Counted from the first letter of the stretch, positions 1 through 13,602 are shown. The stretch: DNA of 64,000 bases from Liolophura sinensis (GCF_032854445.1 NC_088306.1:13885386-13949385), one strand, 5' to 3'. Notes: generated from the letters alone by a model not told the origin. Translations and numbers: made by a program.

Positions 1-1742
1 TCCTTTAATTAGCAAAGTCAGAACGGCACCTACCGAGGGCCTTGATAAACTTGAGCACAGTCATCTGGATAATGCACACTTTCTTACCATAAGTTATAAA
101 TACCTTAATACCAGCAATATGTTTGATATATTGGTAATAAATAAAATGACGTCTTCAATATGGAGGAATCAATCACACTTAATTGACAAACCTTCCATTT
201 TAACACTTAATCTGAAAGTTTAGATCACACATATGAAAAGGTTAGAATGGAATCTAGGCATAAATTTAGATTAAAACCAATATATTAAATATACAAAGTA
301 TGTATAATATCACACATATGTATATGTATGAGATTCATTACAGAATTAAAGCAAAACAGGATAATGAGAGAATATGCATAAATGTAGTATACAATATTAT
401 TACCAAGAACTTACATGTATAACACAACCAGTTTTACATATGCACTGTACTGTTACACACTCTCATATATGGTAATTCAATGCACATTAAACCTTAATTC
501 AAACACATCCAAGTCCCCGCCTTTCCAACCACCCAAAGGCACATATACAACTGGTTACCATAATTAATCAACTGACATCACATTATAAAAGTAGAATGTT
601 AACTCCACATTTGAACACATATTAATACGACACTGCGTGCTTGAATTTTACAAATGCATGCATATTGGATGAATTTTACTTTGGAATATTACACAGGCTT
701 CAGAACTGGGGGATGGGGGAGTACTTTTTTCCAAAAGCAGCAAACTTTGCTAATTTGATACTTAGCCCGGCCCCACCCTCAATACCCATCCTGCTTTAGG
801 AACTACATGGTCCGTATCAAACTTCTTCCAGCTGCCTGATGAAATATGTACATGTGTATATACACCTAAAGAGAAAACGCTCTTTCAATTTATTTCCACA
901 ACAACTAAAACAGCCAGTCCCAAATCATGTATTCAAGTTATTTTTCTGACATTCTTGATTTTTTTTTTTTTTTTGGTAAAATATGTATAGAAGTCACCCG
1001 AGTCTTTTCACAGCAAATCACTACAGACAATATGTTTTACAAAACAAAGATGACACGGTTCAAACAAAGCGTGTCGTCAGAAAAACAATTCTGGGTTCAA
1101 ACAAAAGCAGAACTGACGTACAGCTTCCAAAAGCTTAGAGTAAATACCCCATTCAGCCACAGACCTTGTGCGTAGTTTTTGTGCTTATTGTTTTTGTGGG
1201 GGAGAGCTTTTACAGGCCACGAGTTATGAGAAGATCGGCATACACGGTAAATGAATAATGTGAAAAGCGCTCCAGTTTTTATACAGCTGTCAGGGAAAAA
1301 AGTATTTCCAATGGAATTCACGTTACTGAAAAGAAATGATACTATAGATGTTAGCTGTTCACTGTCCATGCTGTTTACTGCATGTATATGGATATAACAA
1401 TGCTAAAAGGATTAAAGCAATATCACAGTTTTTATAGTTATTTTATAAGCAGTCAATGAGACTTATATTGAAAGGCCCTTTGATACGACCAGGAATAATA
1501 GCTGAAATTATTTTACTTACCGCTGCCCAAAGTATTGTACAAGAATTCAACATGTCACTGGGTGGTTTCGTTTAAATGGTATAATCGTAAATTCTCCAAC
1601 CTAAAATTCCCAAGGATTCAGATGTGTATCAAGCACAGTTGATCATCTCCAAAATTTCACGGCACACAATCTCAAATCATATCCCAAAAGTTCCTAATTA
1701 AAACCAGAGGGTTCAGCCCAATACAGACTCATAAGTTAATCT
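1..1742. other. Unassigned AT-rich non-coding sequence
   Basis: No exon, SINE or tandem array was recognised here. Short open frames exist on both strands near 927-1369 but show no splice sites in phase and no family signature. If the minus-strand GEF gene continues leftwards, this is probably intron. Otherwise it is intergenic. Confidence 0.5.
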
Positions 1743-2110
1743 CTTCTCAAGTCTTCCAATGATACATGTATTCACTGATGAGACTCACAGATAACAACAA
1801 GATTAATTATCTGGATTCTCATCAAAAATGTTCCTTCTCAAGTCTTCCAATGATACATGTATTCACTGATGAGACTCACAGACAACAACAAGATTAATTA
1901 TCTGGATTCTCATCAAAAATGTTCCTTCTCAAGTCTTCCAATGATACATGTATTCACTGATGAGACTCACAGATGACAACAAGATTAATTATCTGGATTC
2001 TCATCAAAAATGTTCCTTCTCAAGTCTTCCAATGATACATGTATTCACTGATGAGACTCACAGATAACAACAAGATTAATTATCTGGATTCTCATCAAAA
2101 ATGTTCCTTT
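1743..2110. repeat. 91-bp tandem repeat, about 4 copies
   Basis: The phrase CTTCTCAAGTCTTCCAATGA recurs at 1743, 1834, 1925 and 2016, exactly 91 bp apart. The copies differ at only one or two positions (for example GATAACAACA versus GACAACAACA), so the amplification is recent. Each unit contains ATACATGTAT. Confidence 0.95.
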
Positions 2111-4527
2111 AAAAGACTCACGTTTATCCTACAATTACATAAACATCCCAATTTGTATCCTTTTGTTGAAAGTTCAACCTGTATAAAACTTTTCTACAAT
2201 CTCTTCAGTTGATCTGCACAGTGTAGACAATTCATAAATGCGAAGTTGATCAGCACTACAGCTCCTTGTGTTGTTGTAGGTGTCGGAGGAGAAGTCTAGT
2301 AGTAAATCTTGCACTGGTATATCTTCCATAAACCCAGCTAGTACAAGTAGTCTAAAAGCACTTTGGTGTTAACAACTCTGCCTATCACAGCATGACAGCT
2401 CAACAATTAACATTGTACTGTACGAGGTCATTCGCACCAGCTGACTCTGTCCACAGCTTAGAGGAATTGTAAAAAGTGATGAAACAGATGAAAGCTCATC
2501 ATCACCATCATCCGCAAGAATTTAGAAACACTTTAAACCGTCAAACCGTGAAGACAATAAAAAAAACAAAAACAAGTGAGATACTGCAGTCACTGTAGGA
2601 CATCTCCCACCAACAGCTTCGATCCGGCCAGCTACAACTGTGGCAACAGTCTTATAAATCCGGCTTTCATAATTAGCTGTGAACTGGGTAAAGGTAATTC
2701 TTTTCATTAAAGGCTAAAAAAGAAGTCACAACTGGAGCACTTAGAACCACGATTTTAGCTATGCAGATATCTATATACTTTCAGCCCTGACATACAAGAC
2801 TGACATGAAAGCGGTTTGCTGGAACCACAGCCTCACTTAAAGTCAGGGTTGCAGGTGCCCCCTCTAAGCCCAGGGATACTCAACCCCTGCCTGGGATATC
2901 TCCCCTCTAAACCACACTGCTATATTATAGCCTCGCTCAAATCAGAGTCATGGGTGTATCATGGCAGTATAAACTTCACCCCCTGGGTTAATTGTGTGTG
3001 GGTTTAAACAAAAGGGCTCTTGGGTACTACAACTCTCTTAACAGTTCTAAGTGCATGTATATTACTAGCTCCTCCCCTCACAATGTCAGTTAGGTCACCC
3101 CTGGGATTGTACACAGTAACCCTGTAATGTAATTCATGTCCCCTACCTTAACACTCCCATAATTGGCTGAGTTTATGCCACTTATGTGAAAGTTCCTTAA
3201 ACATGAGCAATATTGGTGCTGCCCATAAAGGGATTAGCTTTGGCTTTATTAGACATCAAAGTCTGGCTAAAAGCATTAATATAACTATACCTGTATCTTT
3301 AGAATGCTTGCCAAAAACAAAGTTTCCTTAGGCAGAGTCCTTTTTTTTCTTGCTTAATTTACACTGGTATTAGCTGCTATGTATGTATAAATAGGATTTG
3401 TACCTAGCTTGGACACGCAAAGGGTGAGGCATACATTAGAATTAATGGCATAAAATATCACAATCAACATCTAGGTAACTTACTTCAAAGATATTATAGC
3501 AAGTCACTATATATCCCATAATATGGACAGTTTTCCCTGCATACATGTGCATGTATAATTAATTATCCAAGAGAGTAAGTCATCCCGTGTGACCTGGGCA
3601 TAACTCTCCAAACAGCATGTGCAATTGTATGATCAGACAAGCTATATACCTCCAGTTAGACAAAATAAACACCATCACAATTAATGTGCAAATAAAATCC
3701 ACAAGTCTTCCCCAATAACAGTGGCTAGCATAAGTAAGCTGTATACCTTACTGGCAGGTACATGTACTATTAAATCAACATAGATTTAACAGCAGTATCT
3801 AAAGTATGCAAAAAAATTTTAAAAAAATAAATTTAACAATTAATTCTCTAAACAATATCATAATCATACCTGTATGTTAACTTCTTAAAACTTGCATACT
3901 CCTGAAACTGCTGGCTTGTCATATGTTGAGCCCTGCATGTACAGTACTGTATGCGCCTGTACCTGTCAAACATTAACCCTTCAATAAACACTACTTAGTT
4001 CACACCACAATAGTTCCACACCTGTTGTACCTGCAGTACCTTTCCAAGGTGTCTAACTGGAGGTGTCTAGTCTGGTGAATGGGTCTCACACCAGCAGTTC
4101 ACAGGGTCCAGTTTCACTCCTGTCAATAGAGCCCAGTTTAGCCCTAGTCAATGGTTTCCAGGGACAGTGAAACGGAACATCGACACCCAATAACATCTCG
4201 TTATTACCTTAGAGGTGCCAATCAAATTATACTGCTTTATTAGCCCCATGTGACAAGTACCACACAGGTAATCACAACTGGTTATCAACCTGCTAAATAC
4301 CCGATGAAATCAATTACAGTTGAAAATATACATCATTATAGCTCTAATCAATGTCTGTTATAGTTACTGTTAGGCCATAGGGTATATTATAGTTAATCAT
4401 AATATTACACTTAATACCAAATACTCGATAAAATAATGGTATGACGTATTTCAATTTATCAGGTACGAAATTATGTGTAAAATATACTGACAACTGCATG
4501 TGTAAAGCTCAGGTGTTTCCACGCCCA
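2111..4527. other. Unassigned non-coding sequence
   Basis: Mostly AT-rich with no recognised gene. A minus-strand frame at 2174-2351 looks protein-like and follows a TTTTAG acceptor (see findings), but it cannot be tied to a gene. The stretch 2820-3180 is richer in CCCCT runs than its surroundings and could be an unknown interspersed repeat. Confidence 0.4.
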
Positions 4528-4600
4528 ATCCACATTTATCTACACCCAGTCCACATTTATCTACACTCAGTCCATATTTATCTACACCCCGTCCACATTT
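4528..4600. repeat. 21-bp minisatellite, about 4 copies
   Basis: The phrase CCACATTTATCTACACCCAGT repeats with small changes (ACCCAGT, ACTCAGT, ACCCCGT) at a 21-bp spacing. The last copy decays into unique sequence. Confidence 0.85.
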
Positions 4601-4708
4601 ATCGATGTCATATAGTCATGAATTTTAAATGGTGGCCAGTTTTATTGGTCAAGGAACTGTACTGCCTGGAGAAATGAAACAACGGACCTTTAGCGAACAC
4701 ACTCCATT

Positions 4709-4942
4709 TAACTGGCAAGTGGATGATCATAATGGCAAGTGCATGATCATCATGGCAAGTGCATGATCATCATGGTAAGTGCATGATCATAATGGCAAGT
4801 TCATGATCATAATGGCATGATCATAATGGCAAGTGCATGATCATCATGGGAAGGGCATGATCATCATGGTAAATGCATGACCATCATGGCAAGTGCATGA
4901 TCATAATGGCAAGTGCATGATCATAATGGCAAGTGCATGATC
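4709..4942. repeat. 20-bp minisatellite, about 12 copies
   Basis: The unit GGCAAGTGCATGATCATAAT recurs with single-base changes and one shortened copy near 4812. Each unit holds the palindromes TGCA and ATGATCAT. Confidence 0.9.
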
Positions 4943-6407
4943 TCACAGTACTGACCCAAGGAAAGTTACCTACTGTAATTCTTCGATCTTTCCACACATT
5001 TGCAAGATGCTATTACTTCTACTCAAGCAATTATTTTGAGTAAATATTCACAAGATTTAACGATACAAATCGAACAAACTGACACCCACATCTTTGAAGC
5101 CACCACTACACTTGCAAGGGAAGTGGGGGTGGGGTGGGGCGGAGACATTAATGAACATACTCCTTTCAATTTTAAGAAGAGACCTGTGTTTTTACCTGTA
5201 TTGTGCAAGGCATAGCCAACCCGTAAATTTCTGCATCAAGTACTTGATATTCCCCTTTCCTGGACCGATGAAGTTGACACGATTCCTCAACTCACTTAGC
5301 CCTCAACGGAAACTGTACTCGGTCCAAATATAATTAATCAAATCCAAAAACGAAGAATGGCACATGTACAGTCAGGCTAACAACTAAGGACCATCCAATG
5401 GTTTCCACATTCATGCACAGGAACCTGTATGCATATCATCCCCTGATTCAGTTCACCAAAAAGTCTCAAACATGCCAAAACATGTAACGGTGCCTTGAAA
5501 GAGTCAAAAAGCAAAAAATCATCCATGGCAATGACGAACTGAGATGTTTTGTTCTGCTTCTTTTTTCCGCAAGCTTCTTGAAAATCCAATGTCATCAAAT
5601 ATTCAGAACGCCAGGTAAAGACAGGTGCAAACTGAACAAAGGTATAGTTACACCTGAGTAAGGGTATAATGCCGACTCAGCAACTGGCTCACTGAAAGTT
5701 CAGTTTATGGCCAAGAGGTGCTGTGAGTCCATCCTGTCCACCCCAAGCAGAACGGAGAAAACTTTCCACACCAAATCCTGACATTTGCTTAAGGCCTCAG
5801 TGGAAAGCCATAAAACAACATACACGTCTGCCGCTTAAGAGGTCAGAGTGTTTACCTGGGACAGGTAACTGCGTCCTTTATCGGCACAGGTAATGATCGG
5901 TGTACTGGTTAGGGTATTACAAGCAGAAAGCAGTTTATGTCAGTCTGATTTGTCACCTACGCACATTACTGCCTCGCTTCTCCACACTACCTTACATAGT
6001 CTAGCAACATGTACCTGACACCTACACATGATGATTACGATTAATTTACAGCTGTGTTTTGTAAGTAAAAACTAGATGTGAAACTGTCAGTGTAATGAGT
6101 ATGGCCGAGTTTACATGCATATCTAACAGGTATTACTTAAGGTTTTTTAACGATATACAATCAAATCACAATCAATAGACAAAATTTAAGCATCAACAAC
6201 ATTACATAATAATAATGATTCCAAACAGGAACATGGGAGGTGTAAAATTTAGACATGAATAGATTCCTAAAGAGGAAATCAATTCCAGGATGAAAAATCA
6301 TTGAATACTGCTTGTCACAAGGTAAAATTTTATTCAATTACATTCGTATATTTGATTTTCTTTGGGTCGATACAAAGATTTTTGTGTTTAACAGCACACG
6401 TATAAAT
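4943..6407. other. Unassigned non-coding sequence
   Basis: No exon or repeat family was recognised. A 73-codon minus-strand frame at 5377-5598 was examined and set aside (see rejected items). Confidence 0.4.
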
Positions 6408-6813
6408 AATCCGTTTCATGCTTACACTGGCAGAAAGTTATATCGTTATACATGTATGTATATTTGCCAGGCATCTGAATTCTAAACGCAAAATTTGGAA
6501 TTATATAATGTTTAATATATTTTATTTATTGTATCGATGATAACCAATAAATGTTTATTTATATCACAGGGTTGAAGATTACGAATGTGGGTTCACAATC
6601 AAACTTTTACTCATGCAAACATCCTTGAGAATTACGCCTCCAGGGAATGGCACTTACTACTTCTACTTAATAATTAAATATCAATAATTAAATCATAATA
6701 TATAATGGAATTCTCTGTCACACGGAGAGTCCACGACTACTGTGTTTATTTACTTCACCAATGAATAAAGTTATAATAAATATCTGTCAGAGACAAGTAT
6801 TACAAGAAGAGTT

Positions 6814-7032
6814 TTCCTATTTCCTCAAGCATTTCGCATATGAAAACGCAACTTTAAGTGCAATTTATACAACTTCTTGAGTTGGTTTTGGACACGAAAC
6901 TACATTGGTTGGATTGGCCAGTTTCAGGGCTTCACAAAAAGAGTAATTTTAACAGTCTACACAGAAAAATGCCTTCAGAAAATGCATAAATAAACACCTT
7001 GCAATCATGCGAAAATGTTGAAGAATTACGGT
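6814..7032 (+). mobile_element. MITE-like element, about 215 bp (family M, copy 1)
   Basis: It opens with TTCCTATTTCCTCAAGCATT and closes with ATGCGAAAATGTTGAAGAATT, which are imperfect inverted repeats of one another. The interior phrase CATTGGTTGGATTGGCCA is shared with copies at 21143, 22622 and 32726. No coding capacity is seen, so it would be a non-autonomous DNA transposon. Confidence 0.7.
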
Positions 7033-7052
7033 AGGTACTGTTACATGTTCTT

Positions 7053-7602
7053 CATATAAAAACCAGGTTACGTATATACACCACGTTATGTATAAACACC
7101 AGGTTATGTATAAACGCCACGGTATGTATGAACACCAAGTCACGTATAAACACCACAGTATATATAAACACCAGGTTACGTATAAACACCACGGTATGTA
7201 TGAGCACCAGGTTTCGTATAAACACCACGGTATGTATAAACACCAGGTTACGTATAAACACCACGGTATGTATGAACACCAGGTTTCGTATAAACACCAC
7301 GGTATGTATAAACACCAGGTTACGTATAAACACCACGGTATGTATGAACACCAAGTCATGTATAAACACCAGGTTACGTATAAACACCAGGTTATGTATA
7401 AACACCAGGTTACATATAAAAGCCACAGTATGTATAAACACCACAGTATGTATAAACACCACAGAATGTTTAAACACCAGGTTATGTATAAACACCACAG
7501 TATGTATAAACACCACAGTATGTATAAACACCAGGGTACGTATAAACACCACGGTATGTATAAACACCACGTTACGTATAAACACCATGGTGCGTATAAA
7601 CA
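7053..7602. repeat. 18-bp minisatellite, about 30 units (copy A)
   Basis: The unit GTATGTATAAACACCACG alternates with GTTACGTATAAACACCAG, giving 36-bp and longer periodicities. Because 18 is divisible by three and the unit lacks stops in several frames, long artificial reading frames appear on both strands. These are not genes. The array begins about 20 bp after the end of the MITE. Confidence 0.95.
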
Positions 7603-8295
7603 AATAGCTACAACTTGAACATGAAATTTCTACCATGATTTAAGACGCTTTATCACAAACATGACATATTCCTTGATGGGTAGATTACTTATTCTACTGG
7701 AGCAGAGTACAAGTAATTTTTCACCTCTATTAAAGTTGGTTTTATACAAGTACATGTACTATCAACTCATAAACCTTTACATTGGGTAAAAATGTTTCAA
7801 ACTTTAGGCTTGTTTACGCTTTCCAAACATTAGTTACTTTATTTGTTTACATTTTACGAAATAACAATTTCTTGCAGTACGTGCTATATTGTAGCGAACA
7901 AATTGCTCTGTAAACAGCTGGTGACCACTATCTGAGCACAAATAATAATAATAACAATAATAATTTAATAATACATGTAGTAAGCAGCTGATTTCAGCTC
8001 ATTAAATTAAAAGCAATTGTCATGCAGGTACATGCATATCCCGACTGTATCTAAGGTCATTCAGCATGAATGGAGAATAAGAACAAGACAAGAACATTCA
8101 GCCGACACGTCTTCTACGTGGGACAAACAAACTTTTAAACGCTTTGAAACAGTAAGAACATACGTTTACACTTTACTGGTGTACTAGTTTGTGTAAGGCT
8201 AGGCACTGCTCAAGCTTTAACAATTTCGTACTAGGGCGTCCAAACATGTCAAAAGGACCAATGAACCTGAATTACTGTATTTCACCTGAAGTTCA

Positions 8296-8495
8296 NNNNN
8301 NNNNNNNNNNNNNNNNNNNNNNNNNNNNNNNNNNNNNNNNNNNNNNNNNNNNNNNNNNNNNNNNNNNNNNNNNNNNNNNNNNNNNNNNNNNNNNNNNNNN
8401 NNNNNNNNNNNNNNNNNNNNNNNNNNNNNNNNNNNNNNNNNNNNNNNNNNNNNNNNNNNNNNNNNNNNNNNNNNNNNNNNNNNNNNNNNNNNNNN
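8296..8495. other. Assembly gap of 200 Ns
   Basis: A run of exactly 200 N characters, a round size usual for gaps of unknown length. It lies where duplicate copy A ends and copy B begins. Confidence 0.99.
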
Positions 8496-8901
8496 AATCC
8501 GTTTCATGCTTACACTGGCAGAAAGTTATATCGTTATACATGTATGTTTATTTGCCAGGCATCTGAATTCTAAACGCAAAATTTGGAATTATATAATGTT
8601 TAATATATTTTATTTATTGTATCGATGATAACCAATAAATGTTTATTTATATCACAGGGTTGAAGATTACGAATGTGGGTTCACATTCAAACTTTTACTC
8701 ATGCAAACATCCTTGAGAATTACGCCTCCAGGGAATGGCACTTACTACTTCTACTTAATAATTAAATATCAATAATTAAATCATAATATATAATGGAATT
8801 CTCTGTCACACGGAGAGTCCACGACTATTGTGTTTATTTACTTCACCAATGAATAAAGTTATAATAAATATCTGTCAGAGACAAGTATTACAAGAAGACT
8901 T

Positions 8902-9120
8902 TTCCTGTTTCCTCAAGCATTTCGCATATGAAAACGCAACTTTAAGTGCAATTTATACAACTTCCTGAGTTGGTTTTGGAGATGAAACTACATTGGTTGG
9001 ATTGGCCAGTTTCAGGGCTTCACAAAAAGAGTAATTTTAACAGTCTACACAGAAAAATGCCTTCAGAATATGCTTAAATAAACACCTTGCAATCATGTGA
9101 AAATGTTGAAGAATTACGGT
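8902..9120 (+). mobile_element. MITE-like element (family M, copy 1 duplicate)
   Basis: The same element as at 6814-7032, carried along in the duplicated segment. It adds no independent insertion. Confidence 0.7.
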
Positions 9121-9140
9121 AGGTACTGTTACATGTTCTT

Positions 9141-9690
9141 CATATAAAAACCAGGTTATGTATATACACCACGTTATGTATAAACACCACGTTATGTATA
9201 AACACCAGGTTACGTATAAACACCACGGTATGTATGAACACCAAGTCACGTATAAACACCACAGTATATATAAACACCAGGTTACGTATAAACACCACGG
9301 TATGTATGAGCACCAGGTTTCGTATAAACACCACGGTATGTATAAACACCAGGTTACGTATAAACACCACGGTATGTATGAACACCAGGTTTCGTATAAA
9401 CACCACGGTATGTATAAACACCAGGTTACGTATAAACACCACGGTATGTATGAACACCAAGTCATGTATAAACACCAGGTTACGTATAAACACCAGGTTA
9501 TGTATCAACACCAGGTTACATATAAAAGCCACAGTATGTATAAACACCACAGTATGTTTAAACACCAGGTTATGTATAAACACCACAGTATGTATAAACA
9601 CCACAGTATGTATAAACACCAGGGTACGTATAAACACCACGGTATGTATAAACACCAGGTTACGCATAAACACCATGGTGCGTATAAACA
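9141..9690. repeat. 18-bp minisatellite, about 30 units (copy B)
   Basis: Partner of 7053-7602. It has one extra GTTATGTATAAACACCAC unit near its start and one fewer unit in its second half, so the total length is the same. This is the usual unit-number reshuffling between alleles. Confidence 0.95.
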
Positions 9691-10405
9691 AATAGCTACA
9701 ACTTGAACATGAAATTTCTACCATGATTTAAGACTTTATCACAAACACGCTTTATCACAAACATGGCATATTCCTTGATGGGTAGATTACTTATTCTACT
9801 GGAGCAGAGTACAAGTAATTTTTCACCTCTATTAAAGTTGGTTTTATACAAGTACATGTACTATCAACTCATAAACCTTTACATAGGGTAAAATGTTTCA
9901 AACTTTAGGCTTGTTTACGCTTTCCAAACATTAGTTACTTTATTTGTTTACATTTTTACGAAATAAACAATTTCTTGCAGTACGTGCTATATTGTAGCAA
10001 ACAAATTGCTCTGTAAACAGCTGGTGACCACTATCTGAGCACAAATAATAATAATAACAATAATAATTTTAATAATACATGTAGTAAGCAGCTGATTTCA
10101 GCTCATTAAATTAAAAGCAATTGTCATGCAGGTACATGCATAGCCCCACTGTATCTAAGTCATTCAGCATGAATGGAGAATAAGAACAAGACCAGAACAT
10201 TCAGCCGACACGTCTTCTACGTGGGACAAACGACTTCTAAACAGCTTTGAAGCAGTAAGAACATACGTTTACACTCTACTGATGTACTAGTTTGTGTAAG
10301 GCTAGGCATGTGTCACTGCTCAAGCTTTAACAATTTCGTACTAGGGCGTCCAAACATGTCAAAAGGACCAATGAACCTGAATTACTGTATTTCACCTGAG
10401 GTTCA

Positions 10406-10586
10406 GCATGATTTGACTGATTCATACACCTTATCAGACCATTAAGAGCTCTTTGTATGGTTGGATTAATTTTTTATATGCTTCTAAAGGTGCAGATTTT
10501 TCATCCCAAAAATTATGTGAAATACAGTCACAACAAAACTGTCAAAAAAAAAACAAACCCCACACATTGTCTTAAACACCATTCTC
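10406..10586. other. Short unique spacer
   Basis: Unique sequence between the duplicated segment and the 34-bp satellite. No feature is seen apart from an A-rich run near 10545. Confidence 0.5.
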
Positions 10587-10620
10587 TACGTGTATTCATG
10601 AGCATTATGTCAATCATCTG

Positions 10621-12140
10621 TACATGTATCCATGAACATTATGTCAATCACTTGTACGTGTATCCATGAACATTATGTCAATCATCTGTATGTGTATCCA
10701 TGAACATTATGTCAATCATCTGTACGTGTATCCATGAACATTATGTTAATCATCTGTACGTGTATCCATGAACATTATGTCAATCATCTGTACGTGTAAT
10801 GATCAACATTATGTCAATCATCTGTACGTGTATCCATGAACATAATGTCAATCATCTGTATGTGTATTCATGAACATTATGTCAATCATCTGTACGTGTA
10901 TTCATGAACATTATGTCAATCACTTGTACGTGTATTCATGAACATTATGTCAATCATCTGTACGTGTATCCATGAACATTATGTCAATCACTTGTATGTG
11001 TATCCATGAACATTATGTCAATCATCTGTATGTGTATCCATGAACATTATGTCAATCATCTGTACGTGTATTCATGAACATTATGTCCATCATCTGTACG
11101 TGTATTCATGAACATTATGTCAATCACTTGTATGTGTATCCATGAACATTATGTCAATCACTTGTATGTGTATCCATGAACATTATGTCAATCATCTGTA
11201 CGTGTATTCATGAACATTATGTCCATCATCTGTACGTGTATTCATGAACATTATGTCAATCACTTGTATGTGTATCCATGAACATTATGTCAATCACTTG
11301 TATGTGTATCCATGAACATTATGTCAATCATCTGTATGTGTATCCATGAACATTATGTCAATCATCTGTACGTGTATCCATGAACATTATGTTAATCATC
11401 TGTACGTGTATCCATGAACATTATGTCAATCATCTGTACGTGTAATGATCAACATTATGTCAATCATCTGTACGTGTATCCATGAACATTATGTCAATCA
11501 TCTGTACGTGTATCCATGAACATTATGTCAATCATCTGTACGTGTATTCATGAACATTATGTCCATCATCTGTACGTGTATTCATGAACATTATGTCAAT
11601 CATCTGTACGTGTATCCATGAACATTATGTCAATCACTTGTATGTGTATCCATGAACATTATGTCAATCACTTGTATGTGTATCCATGAACATTATGTCA
11701 ATCATCTGTACGTGTATCCATGAACATTATGTCAATCATCTGTATGTGTATCCATGAACATTATGTCAATCATCTGTACGTGTATCCATGAACATTATGT
11801 CAATCATCTGTACGTGTATCCATGAACATTATGTCAATCATCTGTACGTGTATCCATGAACATTATGTCAATCATCTATACCTGTATCCATGAACATTAT
11901 GTCAATCACTTGTACATGTATCCATGAACATTATGTCAATCACTTGTACGTGTATTCATCAACATTATGTCAATCATCTGTACGTGTATCCATGAACATT
12001 ATGTCAATCACTTGTACGTGTATCCATGAACATTATGTCAATCACTTGTATGTGTATCCATGAACATTATGTCAATCATCTGTACATGTATCCATGAACA
12101 TTATGTCAATCATCTGTACGTGTATCCATGAACATTATGT
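10621..12140. repeat. Higher-order repeat of 43 satellite units, copy 1
   Basis: Rare unit variants recur exactly 1462 bp (43 x 34) further on: GTAATGATC at 10801 and 12263, again at 11447 and 12909, GTTAATC at 10745 and 12207, and CTATACCTG at 11876 and 13338. The order of the common variants between these anchors also matches. Confidence 0.9.
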
Positions 12141-13602
12141 CAATCATCTGTATGTGTATCCATGAACATTATGTCAATCATCTGTACGTGTATCCATGAA
12201 CATTATGTTAATCATCTGTACGTGTATCCATGAACATTATGTCAATCATCTGTACGTGTAATGATCAACATTATGTCAATCATCTGTACGTGTATCCATG
12301 AACATAATGTCAATCATCTGTATGTGTATTCATGAACATTATGTCAATCATCTGTACGTGTATTCATGAACATTATGTCAATCACTTGTACGTGTATTCA
12401 TGAACATTATGTCAATCATCTGTACGTGTATCCATGAACATTATGTCAATCACTTGTATGTGTATCCATGAACATTATGTCAATCATCTGTATGTGTATC
12501 CATGAACATTATGTCAATCATCTGTACGTGTATTCATGAACATTATGTCCATCATCTGTACGTGTATTCATGAACATTATGTCAATCACTTGTATGTGTA
12601 TCCATGAACATTATGTCAATCACTTGTATGTGTATCCATGAACATTATGTCAATCATCTGTACGTGTATTCATGAACATTATGTCCATCATCTGTACGTG
12701 TATTCATGAACATTATGTCAATCACTTGTATGTGTATCCATGAACATTATGTCAATCACTTGTATGTGTATCCATGAACATTATGTCAATCATCTGTATG
12801 TGTATCCATGAACATTATGTCAATCATCTGTACGTGTATCCATGAACATTATGTTAATCATCTGTACGTGTATCCATGAACATTATGTCAATCATCTGTA
12901 CGTGTAATGATCAACATTATGTCAATCATCTGTACGTGTATCCATGAACATTATGTCAATCATCTGTACGTGTATCCATGAACATTATGTCAATCATCTG
13001 TACGTGTATTCATGAACATTATGTCCATCATCTGTACGTGTATTCATGAACATTATGTCAATCATCTGTACGTGTATCCATGAACATTATGTCAATCACT
13101 TGTATGTGTATCCATGAACATTATGTCAATCACTTGTATGTGTATCCATGAACATTATGTCAATCATCTGTACGTGTATCCATGAACATTATGTCAATCA
13201 TCTGTATGTGTATCCATGAACATTATGTCAATCATCTGTACGTGTATCCATGAACATTATGTCAATCATCTGTACGTGTATCCATGAACATTATGTCAAT
13301 CATCTGTACGTGTATCCATGAACATTATGTCAATCATCTATACCTGTATCCATGAACATTATGTCAATCACTTGTACATGTATCCATGAACATTATGTCA
13401 ATCACTTGTACGTGTATTCATCAACATTATGTCAATCATCTGTACGTGTATCCATGAACATTATGTCAATCACTTGTACGTGTATCCATGAACATTATGT
13501 CAATCACTTGTATGTGTATCCATGAACATTATGTCAATCATCTGTACATGTATCCATGAACATTATGTCAATCATCTGTACGTGTATCCATGAACATTAT
13601 GT
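12083..13602. repeat. Higher-order repeat of 43 satellite units, copy 2
   Basis: Second copy of the 1462-bp block. Agreement with copy 1 is lost after about 13600, where a run of TATTC-type units begins. The boundaries are approximate to one unit. Confidence 0.85.

Larger units (their letters stand above)
6408..8295. repeat. Duplicated 1.9-kb segment, copy A (left of gap)
   Basis: From AATCCGTTTCATGC at 6408 to the first N at 8296 this sequence matches 8496-10405 almost base for base. The two copies keep a constant 2088-bp offset up to about 7630. They then drift by small indels to about 2110 bp. It contains one MITE and one 18-bp minisatellite. The differences (scattered substitutions, one minisatellite unit moved, a 15-20-bp indel near 7645) are what two alleles of one locus would show. 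Confidence 0.95.
8496..10405. repeat. Duplicated 1.9-kb segment, copy B (right of gap)
   Basis: Second version of 6408-8295. It starts immediately after the gap with AATCCGTTTCATGC and ends at GGTTCA (10405), after which the sequence runs on without a partner. See the finding on an unmerged contig overlap. Confidence 0.95.

Noticed and set aside
5377-5598. Minus-strand frame ending VPVHECGNHWMVLSC, which recalls the PVH...HW motif of SENP/Ulp1 proteases
   Set aside because: Only a short motif matches. The frame stops immediately after it, and the Asp and Cys parts of such a protease are absent. Chance is more likely.
7052-7636. Frames of 176-194 codons on both strands rich in YKHHGMYKHQV or FIHTVVFIRNLV
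   Set aside because: They follow the 18-bp minisatellite period and are open in several frames on both strands. This is an artefact of a repeat length divisible by three. The same holds for 9037-9724.
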